From: Hyphococcus luteus | Lineage (GTDB): Bacteria; Pseudomonadota; Alphaproteobacteria; Caulobacterales; Parvularculaceae | Direction of reading: 5' to 3' | Length of the DNA: 64,000 bases | Assembly (NCBI RefSeq): GCF_002943565.1 | Contig: NZ_PJCH01000015.1 | Location: 682,001-746,000 of the forward strand | In this document: one piece after another, positions 51,123 through 60,835 of the stretch | Position numbering within the stretch: the first letter of the stretch is position 1 | How the letters are laid out: the number at the start of each line of letters is the position of its first letter | The notes under the pieces: generated by a model | Database searches by the model: none | The model's input: the letters and a program-made list of their open reading frames with translations, nothing else | What the model was told of the DNA's origin: nothing | Made by a program: the position numbers and the translations under genes

Positions 51123-51964
51123 GTGCTTAGAATGGAGAGTTCAAAGGATTGTTCAAGTCCCAAATTGGGGATGCGCTGGCGCGCCTTATGGGCTTTCGCA
51201 GGGTCGATCTCCGCCAAAACGACGCCGGGTTCGTCGCCGTCGGCCTCCGCCAAGATCTCGCCCCAGGGGCCGATGATCAGGGAATGGCCATAGGTCTCGC
51301 GGCCGTCTTCATGGGTTCCCCCTTGCGCCGGCGCGACGACAAAGGCCCCGTTCTCGATCGCTCTTGCGCCGAGCAATGTCTTCCAGTGAGCCATGCCGGT
51401 CTGGCGGGTGAAGGCGGCGGGCACGCACAGGACCTCCGCCCCGTTCCGGGAGAGTTCGCGATAGAGATGCGGGAAACGCACGTCATAGCAGATCGTGAGA
51501 CCGACTTGCGCGAGCGGGGTTCTGGCCAGCACCGCCTTGTCGCCGGGCCGGTAGACCTTCGATTCCTTCCAGCTTTCGCCATTCGGGAGATCTACGTCGA
51601 ACATATGAATTTTGTCATAGCGCGCCGCGACCGAGCCGTCGGGCGCAAACAGAAAACTGCGATTGGCGGCGCGCCGGTCTTCGATCTTCACCGCCATGGA
51701 GCCGATGAGAAGCCAGACGCCGTGTTGCTTCGCCGCGTCGGAAAAGGCGGCGATCTCCGTCAGGTCTTTTTCTTCCGGCAGGTTTTCGAAAAGCCGGCTC
51801 GCCTTGCGGTCGACCACATTGGTCATTTCAGGCGTCGCGATGAAGCCCGCGCCCTTCTGCGCCGCGTCGGCGATCAGCGCGCAGGCGTCTTCGACATTGC
51901 GCGCGCGGTCGAGACCGGAGCGCATCTGAACGCAGGCCGCCGTAAAGGAACTTGGCTCAGCCAT
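51119..51964 (-). CDS. Carbon-nitrogen hydrolase (nitrilase superfamily, Nit1/omega-amidase-like)
   Basis: A 281-residue nitrilase-fold amidase. The catalytic triad is seen: Glu in FIATPEMTN, Lys in RYDKIHMFDVDLP and Cys in LTICYDVRFP. The sequence resembles the Nit/YbeM branch that repairs deaminated glutathione; given the adjacent glutaredoxin gene this is an attractive but inferred role. Cytoplasmic. The ATG overlaps the grxC stop by 8 bp and its own stop overlaps the DUF1178 ATG. Confidence 0.92.
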   Translation of the reverse strand: MAEPSSFTAACVQMRSGLDRARNVEDACALIADAAQKGAGFIATPEMTNVVDRKASRLFENLPEEKDLTEIAAFSDAAKQHGVWLLIGSMAVKIEDRRAANRSFLFAPDGSVAARYDKIHMFDVDLPNGESWKESKVYRPGDKAVLARTPLAQVGLTICYDVRFPHLYRELSRNGAEVLCVPAAFTRQTGMAHWKTLLGARAIENGAFVVAPAQGGTHEDGRETYGHSLIIGPWGEILAEADGDEPGVVLAEIDPAKAHKARQRIPNLGLEQSFELSILST

Positions 51965-52214
51965 TCAACATCGGGTCCAGCTTGCCGTCGCGCTCGAGGG
52001 CGGCGAGATCGTCATAGCCGCCCACATGGGTCTCGCCGATGAAAATCTGCGGATAGGTGGTCTTGCCGTTCGATTTGGCGAGCATCTCCTCGCGCTTTTC
52101 CTTGTCATAGGCCGCGGAAATCTCGGTCGCCTTGACGCCTTTTTTCTGAAGCAGCATCAGCGCCCGCACGCAGAAAGGGCACATGGGTTTCGTATAAACG
52201 ACGACGTCTTTCAT
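51957..52214 (-). CDS. grxC: Glutaredoxin 3
   Basis: An 85-residue dithiol glutaredoxin with the redox motif CPFC (VVYTKPMCPFCVRAL), the cis-Pro segment TTYPQIFIGE and the glutathione-binding HVGGYDDLAALERDGKLD. The length is standard for GrxC. ATG 52214 has GGGAAGA upstream; the frame extends 8 residues further without a better site. Cotranscribed with comF upstream and the nitrilase downstream. Confidence 0.95.
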   Translation of the reverse strand: MKDVVVYTKPMCPFCVRALMLLQKKGVKATEISAAYDKEKREEMLAKSNGKTTYPQIFIGETHVGGYDDLAALERDGKLDPMLNG

Positions 52215-52246
52215 TCTTCCCGGCCTCCGGCAATTCAAGAAGGGCT

Positions 52247-53023
52247 TTATATGGCCCCGATCCCGCCTTTCACAACCCGCGCCAGAACGAGGGCGTCCAC
52301 CCGCGCGGCCCCGGCCCGTTTCAGCGCCCGCGCCGCCGCCGACAAGGTGGCGCCGGTGGTCAGGACGTCGTCAATCAGCACCACATGCGCGCCCCTGAAC
52401 AGCGCGCGCGCTTTGTCGTCGCGCAAGGCGAAGGCGCCCGCCACATTGCGCCGGCGCGCATCGGCCGAAAAATCCTTTTGCGGCGGGGTCGCGCGGCGGC
52501 GCACGAGGCCGTCGACCGACAGCCGCGCGCCGGATTGAACGGCGACAGCCCGGGCCAGCAAGGCGGACTGGTTGAAGCGCCGCGCCAGCAGCCGGCGCGG
52601 ATGCAGCGGCGCTGGCGTCAGGATTGGCGATCCATCGAGAATCTCGCCCGCAGCGCGCGCCATCCAGCCGCCGAACATCTCCGCAAGCTCGGTCCGGTCG
52701 CCATGCTTGAAGCCGACGACCAGCCTGTGGCTGGCGTCGTCATAGACGAGGGCGGCGCGGGCGCGGTCGAAATCCGGCGGCGCGGCGATGCAGGACGGGC
52801 ACTCGACCTCCGCGCCATACTCCGCCGAAAACGGAACGCCGCAGCGCCGGCAGGCGGGATCGTCGATAAAGTGAACGGCGCTCCAGGCCGCCGCGCCGAG
52901 CGCCCGGGCCGAGCCGACCTCCTCGCGCGTCAACGGGCAATGCGGCGGCATGGCGAGATCGAGCGCGGCTTTCGCCATCCCGGCGATGCCATCCTCGATC
53001 CGGCGGAAGATTTGCGGTTTCAC
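52247..53023 (-). CDS. comF: ComF-family phosphoribosyltransferase-like protein
   Basis: A 258-residue ComF/GntX relative. An N-terminal zinc-finger-like pair (CRRCGVPF and CPSCIA) precedes a type-I PRTase domain with PALHPRRLLARRFNQSALLARA-like arrangement (TPAPLHPRRLLARRFN) and the PRPP loop VVLIDDVLTTGAT. ComF is linked to DNA uptake in competent species, though many carriers are not known to be competent. It is first in the comF-grxC-nitrilase-DUF1178 operon, and its ATG faces a palindromic repeat. Confidence 0.92.
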   Translation of the reverse strand: MKPQIFRRIEDGIAGMAKAALDLAMPPHCPLTREEVGSARALGAAAWSAVHFIDDPACRRCGVPFSAEYGAEVECPSCIAAPPDFDRARAALVYDDASHRLVVGFKHGDRTELAEMFGGWMARAAGEILDGSPILTPAPLHPRRLLARRFNQSALLARAVAVQSGARLSVDGLVRRRATPPQKDFSADARRRNVAGAFALRDDKARALFRGAHVVLIDDVLTTGATLSAAARALKRAGAARVDALVLARVVKGGIGAI

Positions 53024-53069
53024 GTCGGATAGACTACCGCCGCGACCGGAAAAGGACCAGACAAGGGGC

Positions 53070-53196
53070 GGCGTCTCAGTTTGCCTTCATCCTGAGGGGC
53101 CTCGTCCCTTCGTCCTTCGAGACGCGCGCTCTTCAAGCGCGCCCTCAGGATGAAGGGACGAGGCCGTCTCGAAGGGCGAAGGCAAATTGAGACGCC
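53070..53196. repeat. Palindromic intergenic repeat, copy B (nested)
   Basis: The outer arms GGCGTCTCAGTTTGCCTTC (53070-53088) and GAAGGCAAATTGAGACGCC (53178-53196) pair in 18 of 19 positions. Inside lie CTTCATCCTGAGG and CCTCAGGATGAAG, and CTTCGAGAC with GTCTCGAAG, shared with copy A. It fills the divergent comF/methyltransferase spacer. Confidence 0.85.
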
Positions 53197-53212
53197 TTCA
53201 GACAGGACCGCC

Positions 53213-54061
53213 ATGTCATCGCCGCCGCAGATCTTCGACAAGACGCTTTACGCCCGCCGGCGCGCGCGGGCCGCAAAGACCGTGGGCGACGCCGGCTTTC
53301 TTCACCGCCGCGCCATGGAAGACATTGTCGAACGCCTCGAGATCGTGAAGCGGCGGTTCGACCTTGCCGCCTTTGATGGGGCGGGCGATCTGACGTCCAT
53401 GCTGACGCCGGCTTGCGACGTCGAAGACGTCATTTCCATGGATCTGGCGCCGGCGCGCCTGCCGCAAACCGGATTGCGTCTCGCCGCCGACGCCGAAGCG
53501 CTTCCCTTCGCCCCGCACAGCCTCAATCTTTTTGTCAGCCTGCTGACGCTGCATACGGCGAACGATCTTGTCGGCGCGCTGGCGCAGGCCCGCATGGCGC
53601 TGAAGCCCGACGGGCTTTTCATCGCCGCTGTCTTTGGCGAGGAAACGCTCGGCGCCCTGCGCCGCGCCTTTTACGCCGCGGAAGCCGAGATCACCGGCGG
53701 CGTTTCCGCGCGCGTCGCGCCTTTCGCCGCCATCCAGGATTGCGGCCAGGCGCTCGCCCGCGCCGGCTTCGCGCTGCCGGTCGTCGATGTGGACAAGGTT
53801 GCGGTTTCTTATGACGACCCCCTGAAGCTTCTGCGCGATCTGCGCGGCATGGGGGAGACAAACACGCTTATGAACCGGCCGGGGCCTTTGCGCCGCGATG
53901 TTCTCATGCGGGCGATGGCTTTATTCGCGGAAGCGGGCGGAACGGAAAAATTCGAAATCGTCTATCTCACCGGCTGGACGCCGCATGAAAGCCAGCAAAA
54001 GCCGTTAAAGCCCGGCTCTGCGAAAATGTCATTGAAAGATGCAATCAAAGGCGCGTCGTGA
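53213..54061 (+). CDS. Class I methyltransferase, BioC/NDUFAF5-like
   Basis: A 282-residue SAM-dependent methyltransferase-fold protein. The N-terminus (QIFDKTLYARRRARAA) and the middle (AEALPFAPHSLNLFVSLLTLHTANDLVGALAQARMALKPDGLFIAAVFGEETL) match the alphaproteobacterial family related to mitochondrial NDUFAF5. Motif I is eroded: FDGAGDLTSML where DLGCGTG-like sequence is expected. NDUFAF5 hydroxylates an arginine of a complex I subunit, so a similar job is possible but unproven. ATG 53213 has AGGA upstream; the repeat lies just before it. Confidence 0.85.
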   Translation: MSSPPQIFDKTLYARRRARAAKTVGDAGFLHRRAMEDIVERLEIVKRRFDLAAFDGAGDLTSMLTPACDVEDVISMDLAPARLPQTGLRLAADAEALPFAPHSLNLFVSLLTLHTANDLVGALAQARMALKPDGLFIAAVFGEETLGALRRAFYAAEAEITGGVSARVAPFAAIQDCGQALARAGFALPVVDVDKVAVSYDDPLKLLRDLRGMGETNTLMNRPGPLRRDVLMRAMALFAEAGGTEKFEIVYLTGWTPHESQQKPLKPGSAKMSLKDAIKGAS

Positions 54062-54094
54062 GATTCGCCCCCAGGCGATGCGCCCGGCCCGGCT

Positions 54095-54310
54095 TCAGTT
54101 AATTTCGTCCTGCAGCGTCTGGTCGATTTCATTGTACATGCCGCTGGTGGTGTTCGTGTAACCGCGTATCGCGGCGACGACCGCCAGGAAGATGAGCGCG
54201 ATAATCAGGGTGTACTCAATCGCGGTGGCGCCGCTCTCATTGCGGCGGAAATCGCTGATCCGCGCAGCCAGGCTGCGCCGCATCGGTGTGTTCTCAGCCT
54301 GTGCGCCCAT
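54095..54310 (-). CDS. Flp/Fap-type pilin
   Basis: A 71-residue type IVb prepilin. The basic leader ends at the processing site ESG/ATAIEYTLIIALIFLAVVAAI, with the Glu at +5 and Tyr after it that define Flp pilins. The mature pilin is ~45 residues ending LQDEIN. It builds tight-adherence (Tad) pili; no tad/cpa genes are in the window. ATG 54310 overlaps the mutT stop (TGATG) and has GAGGGA upstream; ATG 54283 would give a more typical short leader. Confidence 0.88.
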   Translation of the reverse strand: MGAQAENTPMRRSLAARISDFRRNESGATAIEYTLIIALIFLAVVAAIRGYTNTTSGMYNEIDQTLQDEIN

Positions 54311-54711
54311 CACAACAAGTCCCTCAACTGCGCCGCCAACGGCCGGTCCGCAGGCGGCATCTCCATCGCCGTCAGCGCTTCGCGCCGCACCCACCGAAGC
54401 TCCTGCCCCTCAAGCGGCCGCGGCGCGCCCTTCCATTTCCGGCAGACAAATAGGGGCATCAAAAGATGAAAGTCCCCTAAAGCCTCGGACGCAAAGGCCG
54501 CCGGCGCCAGACAGGACGCCTCCGTATCTATGGCGAGCTCTTCCCTCAACTCACGCACCAGCGCCGCTTCGGGCGTCTCGCCTTCTGCGAGTTTGCCGCC
54601 TGGAAACTCCCACAAGCCAGCGTGGTCTTTTCCGTCGGGCCGGCGCGCCATCAGGACTTTTCCGTCTCTGTCGATGAGCGCGCAAGCCGCCACAAGCAAC
54701 AGCTTCGCCAT
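54310..54711 (-). CDS. mutT: MutT-type Nudix hydrolase
   Basis: A 133-residue Nudix enzyme removing 8-oxo-dGTP-type mutagenic nucleotides. The Nudix box GX5EX7REUXEEXGU is seen in GGKLAEGETPEAALVRELREEL, with GLWEFPGGK before it. No signal peptide. It lies near secA as in many alphaproteobacteria. Its stop overlaps the Flp pilin start, an odd coupling of a sanitation enzyme with a pilin. Confidence 0.93.
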   Translation of the reverse strand: MAKLLLVAACALIDRDGKVLMARRPDGKDHAGLWEFPGGKLAEGETPEAALVRELREELAIDTEASCLAPAAFASEALGDFHLLMPLFVCRKWKGAPRPLEGQELRWVRREALTAMEMPPADRPLAAQLRDLL

Positions 54712-54810
54712 ATTCTCGCCTTAATTCCTAAAGGAGGTTTTTTAACAGCTTCATGCCGAAATCGGTAAAATTGTATTCAGTTCGCTCGCAAGGACAGGGT
54801 TAATTTCCGT

Positions 54811-56115
54811 TTACTGAAGAGCATCCTGGGATTCGCCGTCCTCTTCGACGCCGCCGCCCGGCAGCGTGAAGTCCGGATCGGCGAGATCGGGATCGGAAAG
54901 ATCCGGCGGCGCGGCTTGCGGCGCCGGCTCCTCCTCTTCGGGGCGGAAATAGACGACCTGGCTTTCTTCTTCGAGCGTCTGAAGCGACGTCTCAATCGTC
55001 CGCATACGCAGGAATTTCTCGATCGGCCCGCGCACCTGGTCGAAAGGCACGGCGCTGGTCGGGCGCCGGTCGAGCACTTCCACGACGTGCCAGCCGAATT
55101 CCGTCTTGAACGGCGGCGCGATGTCTCCCGGTTCGGCGGCGAAAACGGCGCGCGAAAAGACCGGGGTCATCATGCTTCTCGTGAACCAGCCGATTTCCCC
55201 TCCCAAAGGCGCCGTCGCCCGGTCGAGGGAGCGCGTGCGGGCGAGGTCGGCGAAATCGGCGCCGTCCTTCAAAAGGGCGACGATCTCTTCCGCCTCCTCG
55301 CCGGTCGCCACAAGGATGTGGCGGGCCCGCACCTCGTCGCCGAGCCGGGTGACGTCGGATTGCGCCTTATAAAGACGCTCCACGGTGTCCGGCGTGACGG
55401 CGTCCTCGATCTGCGCGTCCATATAGGCCGACGCGAGCACCCGGTCGCGGGCGGCGTTGACCTTGCGGGCGACGCTGGGGCTGCGCTGCAGGCCGGTGTC
55501 GAGCGCCGCCCGGGCGAGAAGGCGCTGCTCCACATAGGACTCGACCAGATTGCGCTCAAAGGCGGTTTTCGGCGTCAGGGTTTCGTCCGGACGCAAGAAC
55601 CCGCCGGCGCGGGCCGTCGCCTCGATCTCGGAAAGATGCACATAGCGCCCGTCGATCCGGGCGAGGATCGGATCGTCTTCGTCGATGGGCGCGCGGGCCG
55701 AGGCGCCGCCGGAGGCGTCAAGAGACGGCGCGGCGCGCAAGACGTCGATGATCCAGAGCCCGGCAATCACCAGAAAAGCGCCGGAGAGCGCGCTGTAGGC
55801 ACGCCCGGTGCGCGTCGGCAGCCAGACGAGAAGCCCGCGGAAGGCCGCGGCGGCGAGGCGCGCGGCGTAGGACAACCCTTCCAGGGCCCGGCTCGCCATC
55901 AGCTTCACCGCCCGCCACAGCGCCGAATCGAGGGCCGCCGCCAGCCGCCAGGTGGTAAGCGCGACCTTGCCCACGGCTCTCAAGACCATGAGGATTGCGC
56001 CGGCGATCAGACGGCCGGCGGCCAGCACGGCGCGAACAACGGCGCCGAAAGCCGCCGCCAGCGGCCTGGCGCGTCTTTCGGGCTTCATTTTCTGTCCATC
56101 CGGCGTTTCCATCAT
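54811..56115 (-). CDS. Membrane-anchored parvulin-type peptidyl-prolyl isomerase
   Basis: A 434-residue envelope foldase. An unusual ~100-residue Ala/Arg-rich N-terminus precedes one helix (~112-132, SGAFLVIAGLWIIDVL). A SurA-like chaperone part (~145-250) follows, then a parvulin domain (~255-360): VRARHILVAT, LARTRSLDRATAPLGGEIGWFTRSMM, PPFKTEFGWHVVEVLDRR. The tail is acidic. It should assist folding of exported proteins, fitting its divergence from secA. The long basic, alanine-rich tail before the helix is not usual for PpiC-type proteins. Confidence 0.88.
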   Translation of the reverse strand: MMETPDGQKMKPERRARPLAAAFGAVVRAVLAAGRLIAGAILMVLRAVGKVALTTWRLAAALDSALWRAVKLMASRALEGLSYAARLAAAAFRGLLVWLPTRTGRAYSALSGAFLVIAGLWIIDVLRAAPSLDASGGASARAPIDEDDPILARIDGRYVHLSEIEATARAGGFLRPDETLTPKTAFERNLVESYVEQRLLARAALDTGLQRSPSVARKVNAARDRVLASAYMDAQIEDAVTPDTVERLYKAQSDVTRLGDEVRARHILVATGEEAEEIVALLKDGADFADLARTRSLDRATAPLGGEIGWFTRSMMTPVFSRAVFAAEPGDIAPPFKTEFGWHVVEVLDRRPTSAVPFDQVRGPIEKFLRMRTIETSLQTLEEESQVVYFRPEEEEPAPQAAPPDLSDPDLADPDFTLPGGGVEEDGESQDALQ

Positions 56116-56295
56116 GTTCCGCCTGCGGCGTCCTTGCGGGCCCGCTTTCGTTGACAGGGCCTGAGGCGCTCCTTATCTCTCCGGCGCCCCCTCCGGGGCT
56201 CCGCAATTCCAACCCGGCCGATGAAAGGCGCGCCCCGCGCTGGTCTGACGAGGGCGCCGACGAGCTTTTCATCGCAGCACGAAGGCCCCGCGCTC

Positions 56296-59163
56296 ATGGC
56301 GTTACTCGGTATCGCAAAAAAAATCTTCGGCTCATCCAATGACCGCCGCCTCAAGCCTTTATTCCGCCGCGTGGAAGCGATCAATGCGCTGGAAGACGAG
56401 ATCGCCAAACTCACCGATGATGGCCTGATTGCTCAAACTGAAAAGTTAAAACAGCGCTATAAGGACGGCGAATCTCTCGACCAATTGCTCGAAGAGGCCT
56501 TTGCGACGGTGCGCGAGGCCGCAAAACGGGCCCTCGGCCAGCGCCATTACGACGTCCAGCTGGTGGGCGGCATGGTTCTTCATGACGGCAATATCGCCGA
56601 AATGAAGACCGGCGAGGGCAAAACCCTGGTCGCCACCCTCGCCGTCTATCTGAACGCCCTGACGGGCCGCGGCGTCCATGTGATCACCGTCAACGACTAT
56701 CTCGCCAGCCGCGACGCGGAATGGATGGGCCGGGTCTACAGCCAGCTCGGCATGACCACCGGCTGCATCGTTCACGGCCTCAATGACGAGGAGCGGCGCG
56801 CCGCCTACGCCTGCGACATCACCTACGGCACGAACAACGAATTCGGCTTCGATTATCTGCGCGACAACATGAAATCCTCGCTCGACCAGATGGTCCAGCG
56901 CGGCCATCATTACGCCATTGTCGACGAGGTGGACTCGATCCTCATCGACGAAGCCAGAACGCCGCTGATCATTTCCGGGCCCACCGACGACAAGTCCGAT
57001 CTTTATATCAAGATCGACAGCCTCATCCCCGAGCTGGACGAAGAAGACTACGAGATCGACGAGAAGCAGCGCTCGATCACGCTCACCGAAGAAGGCAATG
57101 AGAAGATCGAGTCTTTGTTGAAAGACGCGGGGCTTCTTCAAGGCGAAAGCCTTTACGACTCGATCAACATCTCCATCGTGCACCACGTCAATCAGGCGCT
57201 CAAAGCCCACAAGATTTTCGAGCGCGACAAAGACTACATCGTCCGCAACGACAAGGTGACGATCATCGACGAATTCACCGGCCGGATGATGGAAGGCCGG
57301 CGCTGGTCCGACGGGCTGCACCAGGCCTGCGAGGCGAAAGAAAAAGTCACGATCCAGCCGGAAAACCAGACCCTCGCCTCGATCACCTTCCAGAATTATT
57401 TCCGCCTTTACGAAAAGCTCGCCGGCATGACCGGCACGGCGCTCACCGAAGAGGCCGAATTCGCCGACATCTACAAGCTCAACGTCTCCGAAATTCCCAC
57501 CAACCTGCCGATCGCGCGGGAGGATCTGGACGACGAACTCTACATGACGGCGGCGGAGAAATACAAAGCCATCGCGATGCAGATCGCCGATTGCGCCAAG
57601 CGCGGCCAGCCGGTGCTCGTGGGCACGGTCTCCATCGAAAAATCCGAATATCTGTCCTCGCTTTTGAACGACAAGAAGTTTTTCAAGGAGCTCGCCAAAT
57701 CCCTACGCGAGCGCGCGAAGGCGCTGAAAGACAAGGAAGACGAGATCAAGGAGGAGATGGAGGCGCAGGCCGCTTATCTCGACGAGCTCGGTCAAAAAAA
57801 GACGCCCATACCGCACAATGTTCTGAACGCGCGTTATCACGAACAGGAAGCGGAAATCGTCGCCGGCGCCGGCGCGCCGGGCGCCGTCACCATCGCCACC
57901 AACATGGCCGGTCGCGGCACCGACATTCAGCTCGGCGGCTCCGTCGACATGCAGCTGATGAACGCGCTCGAAGAAGGCGACGACGAAGAGACGATCAAGA
58001 AAAAGCGCGCCGAGATCGAAGCCAAAATCGCCGAAGACAAGAAAAAGGCGCTCGAGGCGGGCGGGCTTTTCGTGCTCGCCACCGAGCGCCATGAAAGCCG
58101 GCGCATCGACAACCAGCTGCGCGGGCGCTCCGGCCGTCAGGGCGACCCGGGCACGACCAAATTCTTCCTCTCGATCGAAGACGACCTGATGCGCATCTTC
58201 GGCGACGGCATGGAGAAAATGCTGAAGCGCTTCGGCATCCAGCCCGACGAATCCATCGAGCATCCCTGGTTCACCAAGGCCGTCGAGACGGCGCAGAAAA
58301 AGGTCGAACAGCGCAATTACGACATGCGCAAAAACGTCCTTAAATTCGACGACGTCATCAACGACCAGCGCAAGGCGATCTTCGAACAGCGCATCGAGTT
58401 CATGTCCACGGACACGGTCGACGACATCATCGCCGACATGCGCAATCAGCTCGTGGAAGACCTGGTGGCCGCGCATCTTCCCGCCAAATCCTACGCCGAG
58501 CAGTGGGACGTGGAGGGGCTGAAAAAAGAACTCATGGAGGTCTTCGGCAAGGACCTGCCGGTCGATGAATGGGCCAAGGAAGAAGGCGTCGCCGATTCGG
58601 AAATCATCGAACGGCTGATCGAAGAGACCGACAAGATCGCCGCCGCCCGCGCCGCCGAAATCGGCTCGGACACCATGCGCCGGGTCGAAAAAGCGATCCT
58701 CCTCAACGTCCTCGACACCAACTGGCGCGAGCACCTGCAGATGCTCGATCATCTGCGTTCGGTGATCTGGCTGAGGGGCCACGGCCAGCGCGATCCGGTG
58801 AACGAGTTCAAGACGGAAGCCTTTGCCCTCTTCGAGAGTCTCCTCGACGGGCTTCGCCGCGACGTCACGCGCATGCTGATGCATGTGCAGGTGAGAGCCC
58901 CGGAACAGGCCGCGCCCCAGCGCCCGTCCATTCCCATGACGGAAACCCATGCGAATCCGACAACCGGCGAAAACGAGATGGCGGCGGCGCAGGCCGCGCC
59001 GCGCGAGCGCGTCACGGCCGGCGGGGCGGCTCTGCGCAGCCCGGCCGGCGCGCAGCAGGCGCCCGATCCGAACAATCCGGACACATGGGGCCGCGTGCCG
59101 CGCAACGCCCCCTGCCCCTGCGGCTCAGGCAAGAAATACAAGCACTGCCACGGCTCGATTTAA
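56296..59163 (+). CDS. secA: Preprotein translocase ATPase SecA
   Basis: A 955-residue motor of the Sec pathway. Walker A is MKTGEGKT (103-110); others include [42 protein letters not shown] (DEAD-type Walker B and preprotein region), [13 protein letters not shown] and [14 protein letters not shown]. The C-terminal zinc motif [14 protein letters not shown] for SecB/lipid binding is complete. ATG 56296 gives the standard N-terminus; an upstream ATG at 56221 adds non-conserved sequence. Divergent from the isomerase gene. Confidence 0.97.
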   Translation: MALLGIAKKIFGSSNDRRLKPLFRRVEAINALEDEIAKLTDDGLIAQTEKLKQRYKDGESLDQLLEEAFATVREAAKRALGQRHYDVQLVGGMVLHDGNIAEMKTGEGKTLVATLAVYLNALTGRGVHVITVNDYLASRDAEWMGRVYSQLGMTTGCIVHGLNDEERRAAYACDITYGTNNEFGFDYLRDNMKSSLDQMVQRGHHYAIVDEVDSILIDEARTPLIISGPTDDKSDLYIKIDSLIPELDEEDYEIDEKQRSITLTEEGNEKIESLLKDAGLLQGESLYDSINISIVHHVNQALKAHKIFERDKDYIVRNDKVTIIDEFTGRMMEGRRWSDGLHQACEAKEKVTIQPENQTLASITFQNYFRLYEKLAGMTGTALTEEAEFADIYKLNVSEIPTNLPIAREDLDDELYMTAAEKYKAIAMQIADCAKRGQPVLVGTVSIEKSEYLSSLLNDKKFFKELAKSLRERAKALKDKEDEIKEEMEAQAAYLDELGQKKTPIPHNVLNARYHEQEAEIVAGAGAPGAVTIATNMAGRGTDIQLGGSVDMQLMNALEEGDDEETIKKKRAEIEAKIAEDKKKALEAGGLFVLATERHESRRIDNQLRGRSGRQGDPGTTKFFLSIEDDLMRIFGDGMEKMLKRFGIQPDESIEHPWFTKAVETAQKKVEQRNYDMRKNVLKFDDVINDQRKAIFEQRIEFMSTDTVDDIIADMRNQLVEDLVAAHLPAKSYAEQWDVEGLKKELMEVFGKDLPVDEWAKEEGVADSEIIERLIEETDKIAAARAAEIGSDTMRRVEKAILLNVLDTNWREHLQMLDHLRSVIWLRGHGQRDPVNEFKTEAFALFESLLDGLRRDVTRMLMHVQVRAPEQAAPQRPSIPMTETHANPTTGENEMAAAQAAPRERVTAGGAALRSPAGAQQAPDPNNPDTWGRVPRNAPCPCGSGKKYKHCHGSI

Positions 59164-59166
59164 GGC

Positions 59167-60822
59167 TTACTCGGCTTTCCGCTTCATCGCCGCCGCAATG
59201 TCGTTCAGCGCTTGCGCGGTCGGCAGATATTTCGGTTCGGCGCGCGCCATGGTTTTCTGCTCATAGGCGTAGCCGAAGGAGAGCACTTTCGCGTCCTCGT
59301 TCTTCGCGCCCATGAAAGAAACGCCGATGGGAAGATCATGCACCGTTCCCATGGGCACGGTAAGATGCGGATAGCCCGCCATCGCGGCGAGATAGCCGGC
59401 GCCCGCCCAGTCCGGCCAGACATCGCCGTTCACCGGATCGACCCGCGGCGTCACCGGCCCGGACGGCGAGACGAGAATGTCGACCTGATGCTCCGCCATC
59501 AGCGCGTCGAGACCGTCGGGCCCCGCTGCTTTTTGCACGTCGTCGCGCGCGGAAATATAATCCGGATCGTCGAGACCGTTCTTTTCCGCCGCCTCTTCGA
59601 AAATGCTCTGATCGAAGAGCGCCAGTTCGATGTCGGCATGGCCTTCATTAAAAGCGATGAGATCGTCGAGGCTGCGCGTCGTCACCGCCGGCGCGGCGTC
59701 CGCAAGATAGTCGTTCAGCGTCGCCTTGAATTCGTAAAGCAGCACTTCATAGCCCTTGCCGCGAAAGTTCTCGGTCGCAGGCTCGAATTTGTCGATGTCC
59801 ACCAGCACGGCGCCGGCCGCCTCCATCGCCTCGAGCGCGGCGCTGAATTTTTCGGAGATGTCGGCGTTCGAGCCTTCGGCGAAACGCAACACGCCGATGC
59901 GCGCGCCGTCGAGCGCGTCAAGATCGAGCGCGGCGACGTAATCGGTCTTGGCCTCGCCTGTGGCCATCGCATTGAGCATCATCGCGGCGCCCGTGACGGT
60001 CTTGGTCATCGGCCCCGCCGTGTCCTGCGAGAAGGAAATCGGGACGATATAATCCTGCGAGACGAGCCCGACGGTCGGCTTGAAGCCGACAACGCCATTG
60101 ACGTTGGACGGGCAGATGATCGAGCCGTTGGTCTCCGTGCCGACCGCCCCCGCCGCGAGCGACGCGGCGACGGCGGCGCCCGAGCCCGAACTCGACCCGC
60201 AAGGGTTTCGGTCGAGCATATGCGGATTCTTGACCTGTCCGCCGAGCGCCGACCAGCCGCTCATGGAGGCGTTCGAACGGAAATTCGCCCACTGGCTCAG
60301 ATTGGTCTTGCCGAGAATGATCGCGCCTTGCGCCCTCAACCCCGCGGCGAGCGGCGAGTCGCGGCCCGTGACGTTGTCTTTCAGCGCCAGCGCCCCGGCG
60401 GTCGTCGCCATCGGGTCGGCGGTTTCGATATTGTCTTTGAGAAGGACCGGCACGCCGTGGAGCGCGCCCAGCGCCTCGCCGGCCTCCCTTTGCGCATCGG
60501 CTGCGCGCGCAGCGTCCAGCGCGTCCGGATTGAGCGCGAGCACGCTCTGCAGTTCCGGTCCGGCCCAGTCCACCGCTTCGATGCGCGCGATATAAGTTTT
60601 GGTCGCCTCTTCGGACGTGACGTCGCCCGCCTTGATCGCCGCGGCGAGTTCGGGAAGCGTCAACGCCGCAACGCCTTCGGCCGCATAGGTTCCGCCCGCC
60701 GCTCCGGGCGCCGCTTGCGCCGCCGTTTCACGCGCTTCGTCAGGCGCAGGCGCCTCGCTTGGCGCTTTGGAACAGGCGGCGATCGCCAGCGCCGCCGCAA
60801 CGCAGGTCAAAAACGTCTTCAT
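59167..60822 (-). CDS. Exported amidase-signature hydrolase (lipoprotein)
   Basis: A 551-residue amidase-signature enzyme. The signal peptide ends in a lipobox (LAIAACSK). The Ser-cisSer-Lys triad is visible: Lys in GVPVLLKDNI, the cis-Ser region in NPCGSSSGSGAAVAASLA and the nucleophile in GTETNGSIICPS. Downstream VGFKPTVGLVS and the C-terminal PHLTVPMG are typical. It hydrolyses an amide outside the cytoplasm; the substrate is unknown, possibly peptide amides. It lies 13 bp after the exported amidohydrolase gene, so the two are an operon of envelope hydrolases. ATG 60822 was chosen; an in-frame ATG at 60858 would overlap the upstream gene. Confidence 0.9.
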   Translation of the reverse strand: MKTFLTCVAAALAIAACSKAPSEAPAPDEARETAAQAAPGAAGGTYAAEGVAALTLPELAAAIKAGDVTSEEATKTYIARIEAVDWAGPELQSVLALNPDALDAARAADAQREAGEALGALHGVPVLLKDNIETADPMATTAGALALKDNVTGRDSPLAAGLRAQGAIILGKTNLSQWANFRSNASMSGWSALGGQVKNPHMLDRNPCGSSSGSGAAVAASLAAGAVGTETNGSIICPSNVNGVVGFKPTVGLVSQDYIVPISFSQDTAGPMTKTVTGAAMMLNAMATGEAKTDYVAALDLDALDGARIGVLRFAEGSNADISEKFSAALEAMEAAGAVLVDIDKFEPATENFRGKGYEVLLYEFKATLNDYLADAAPAVTTRSLDDLIAFNEGHADIELALFDQSIFEEAAEKNGLDDPDYISARDDVQKAAGPDGLDALMAEHQVDILVSPSGPVTPRVDPVNGDVWPDWAGAGYLAAMAGYPHLTVPMGTVHDLPIGVSFMGAKNEDAKVLSFGYAYEQKTMARAEPKYLPTAQALNDIAAAMKRKAE

Positions 60823-60835
60823 CGGTAAGCCCCGC

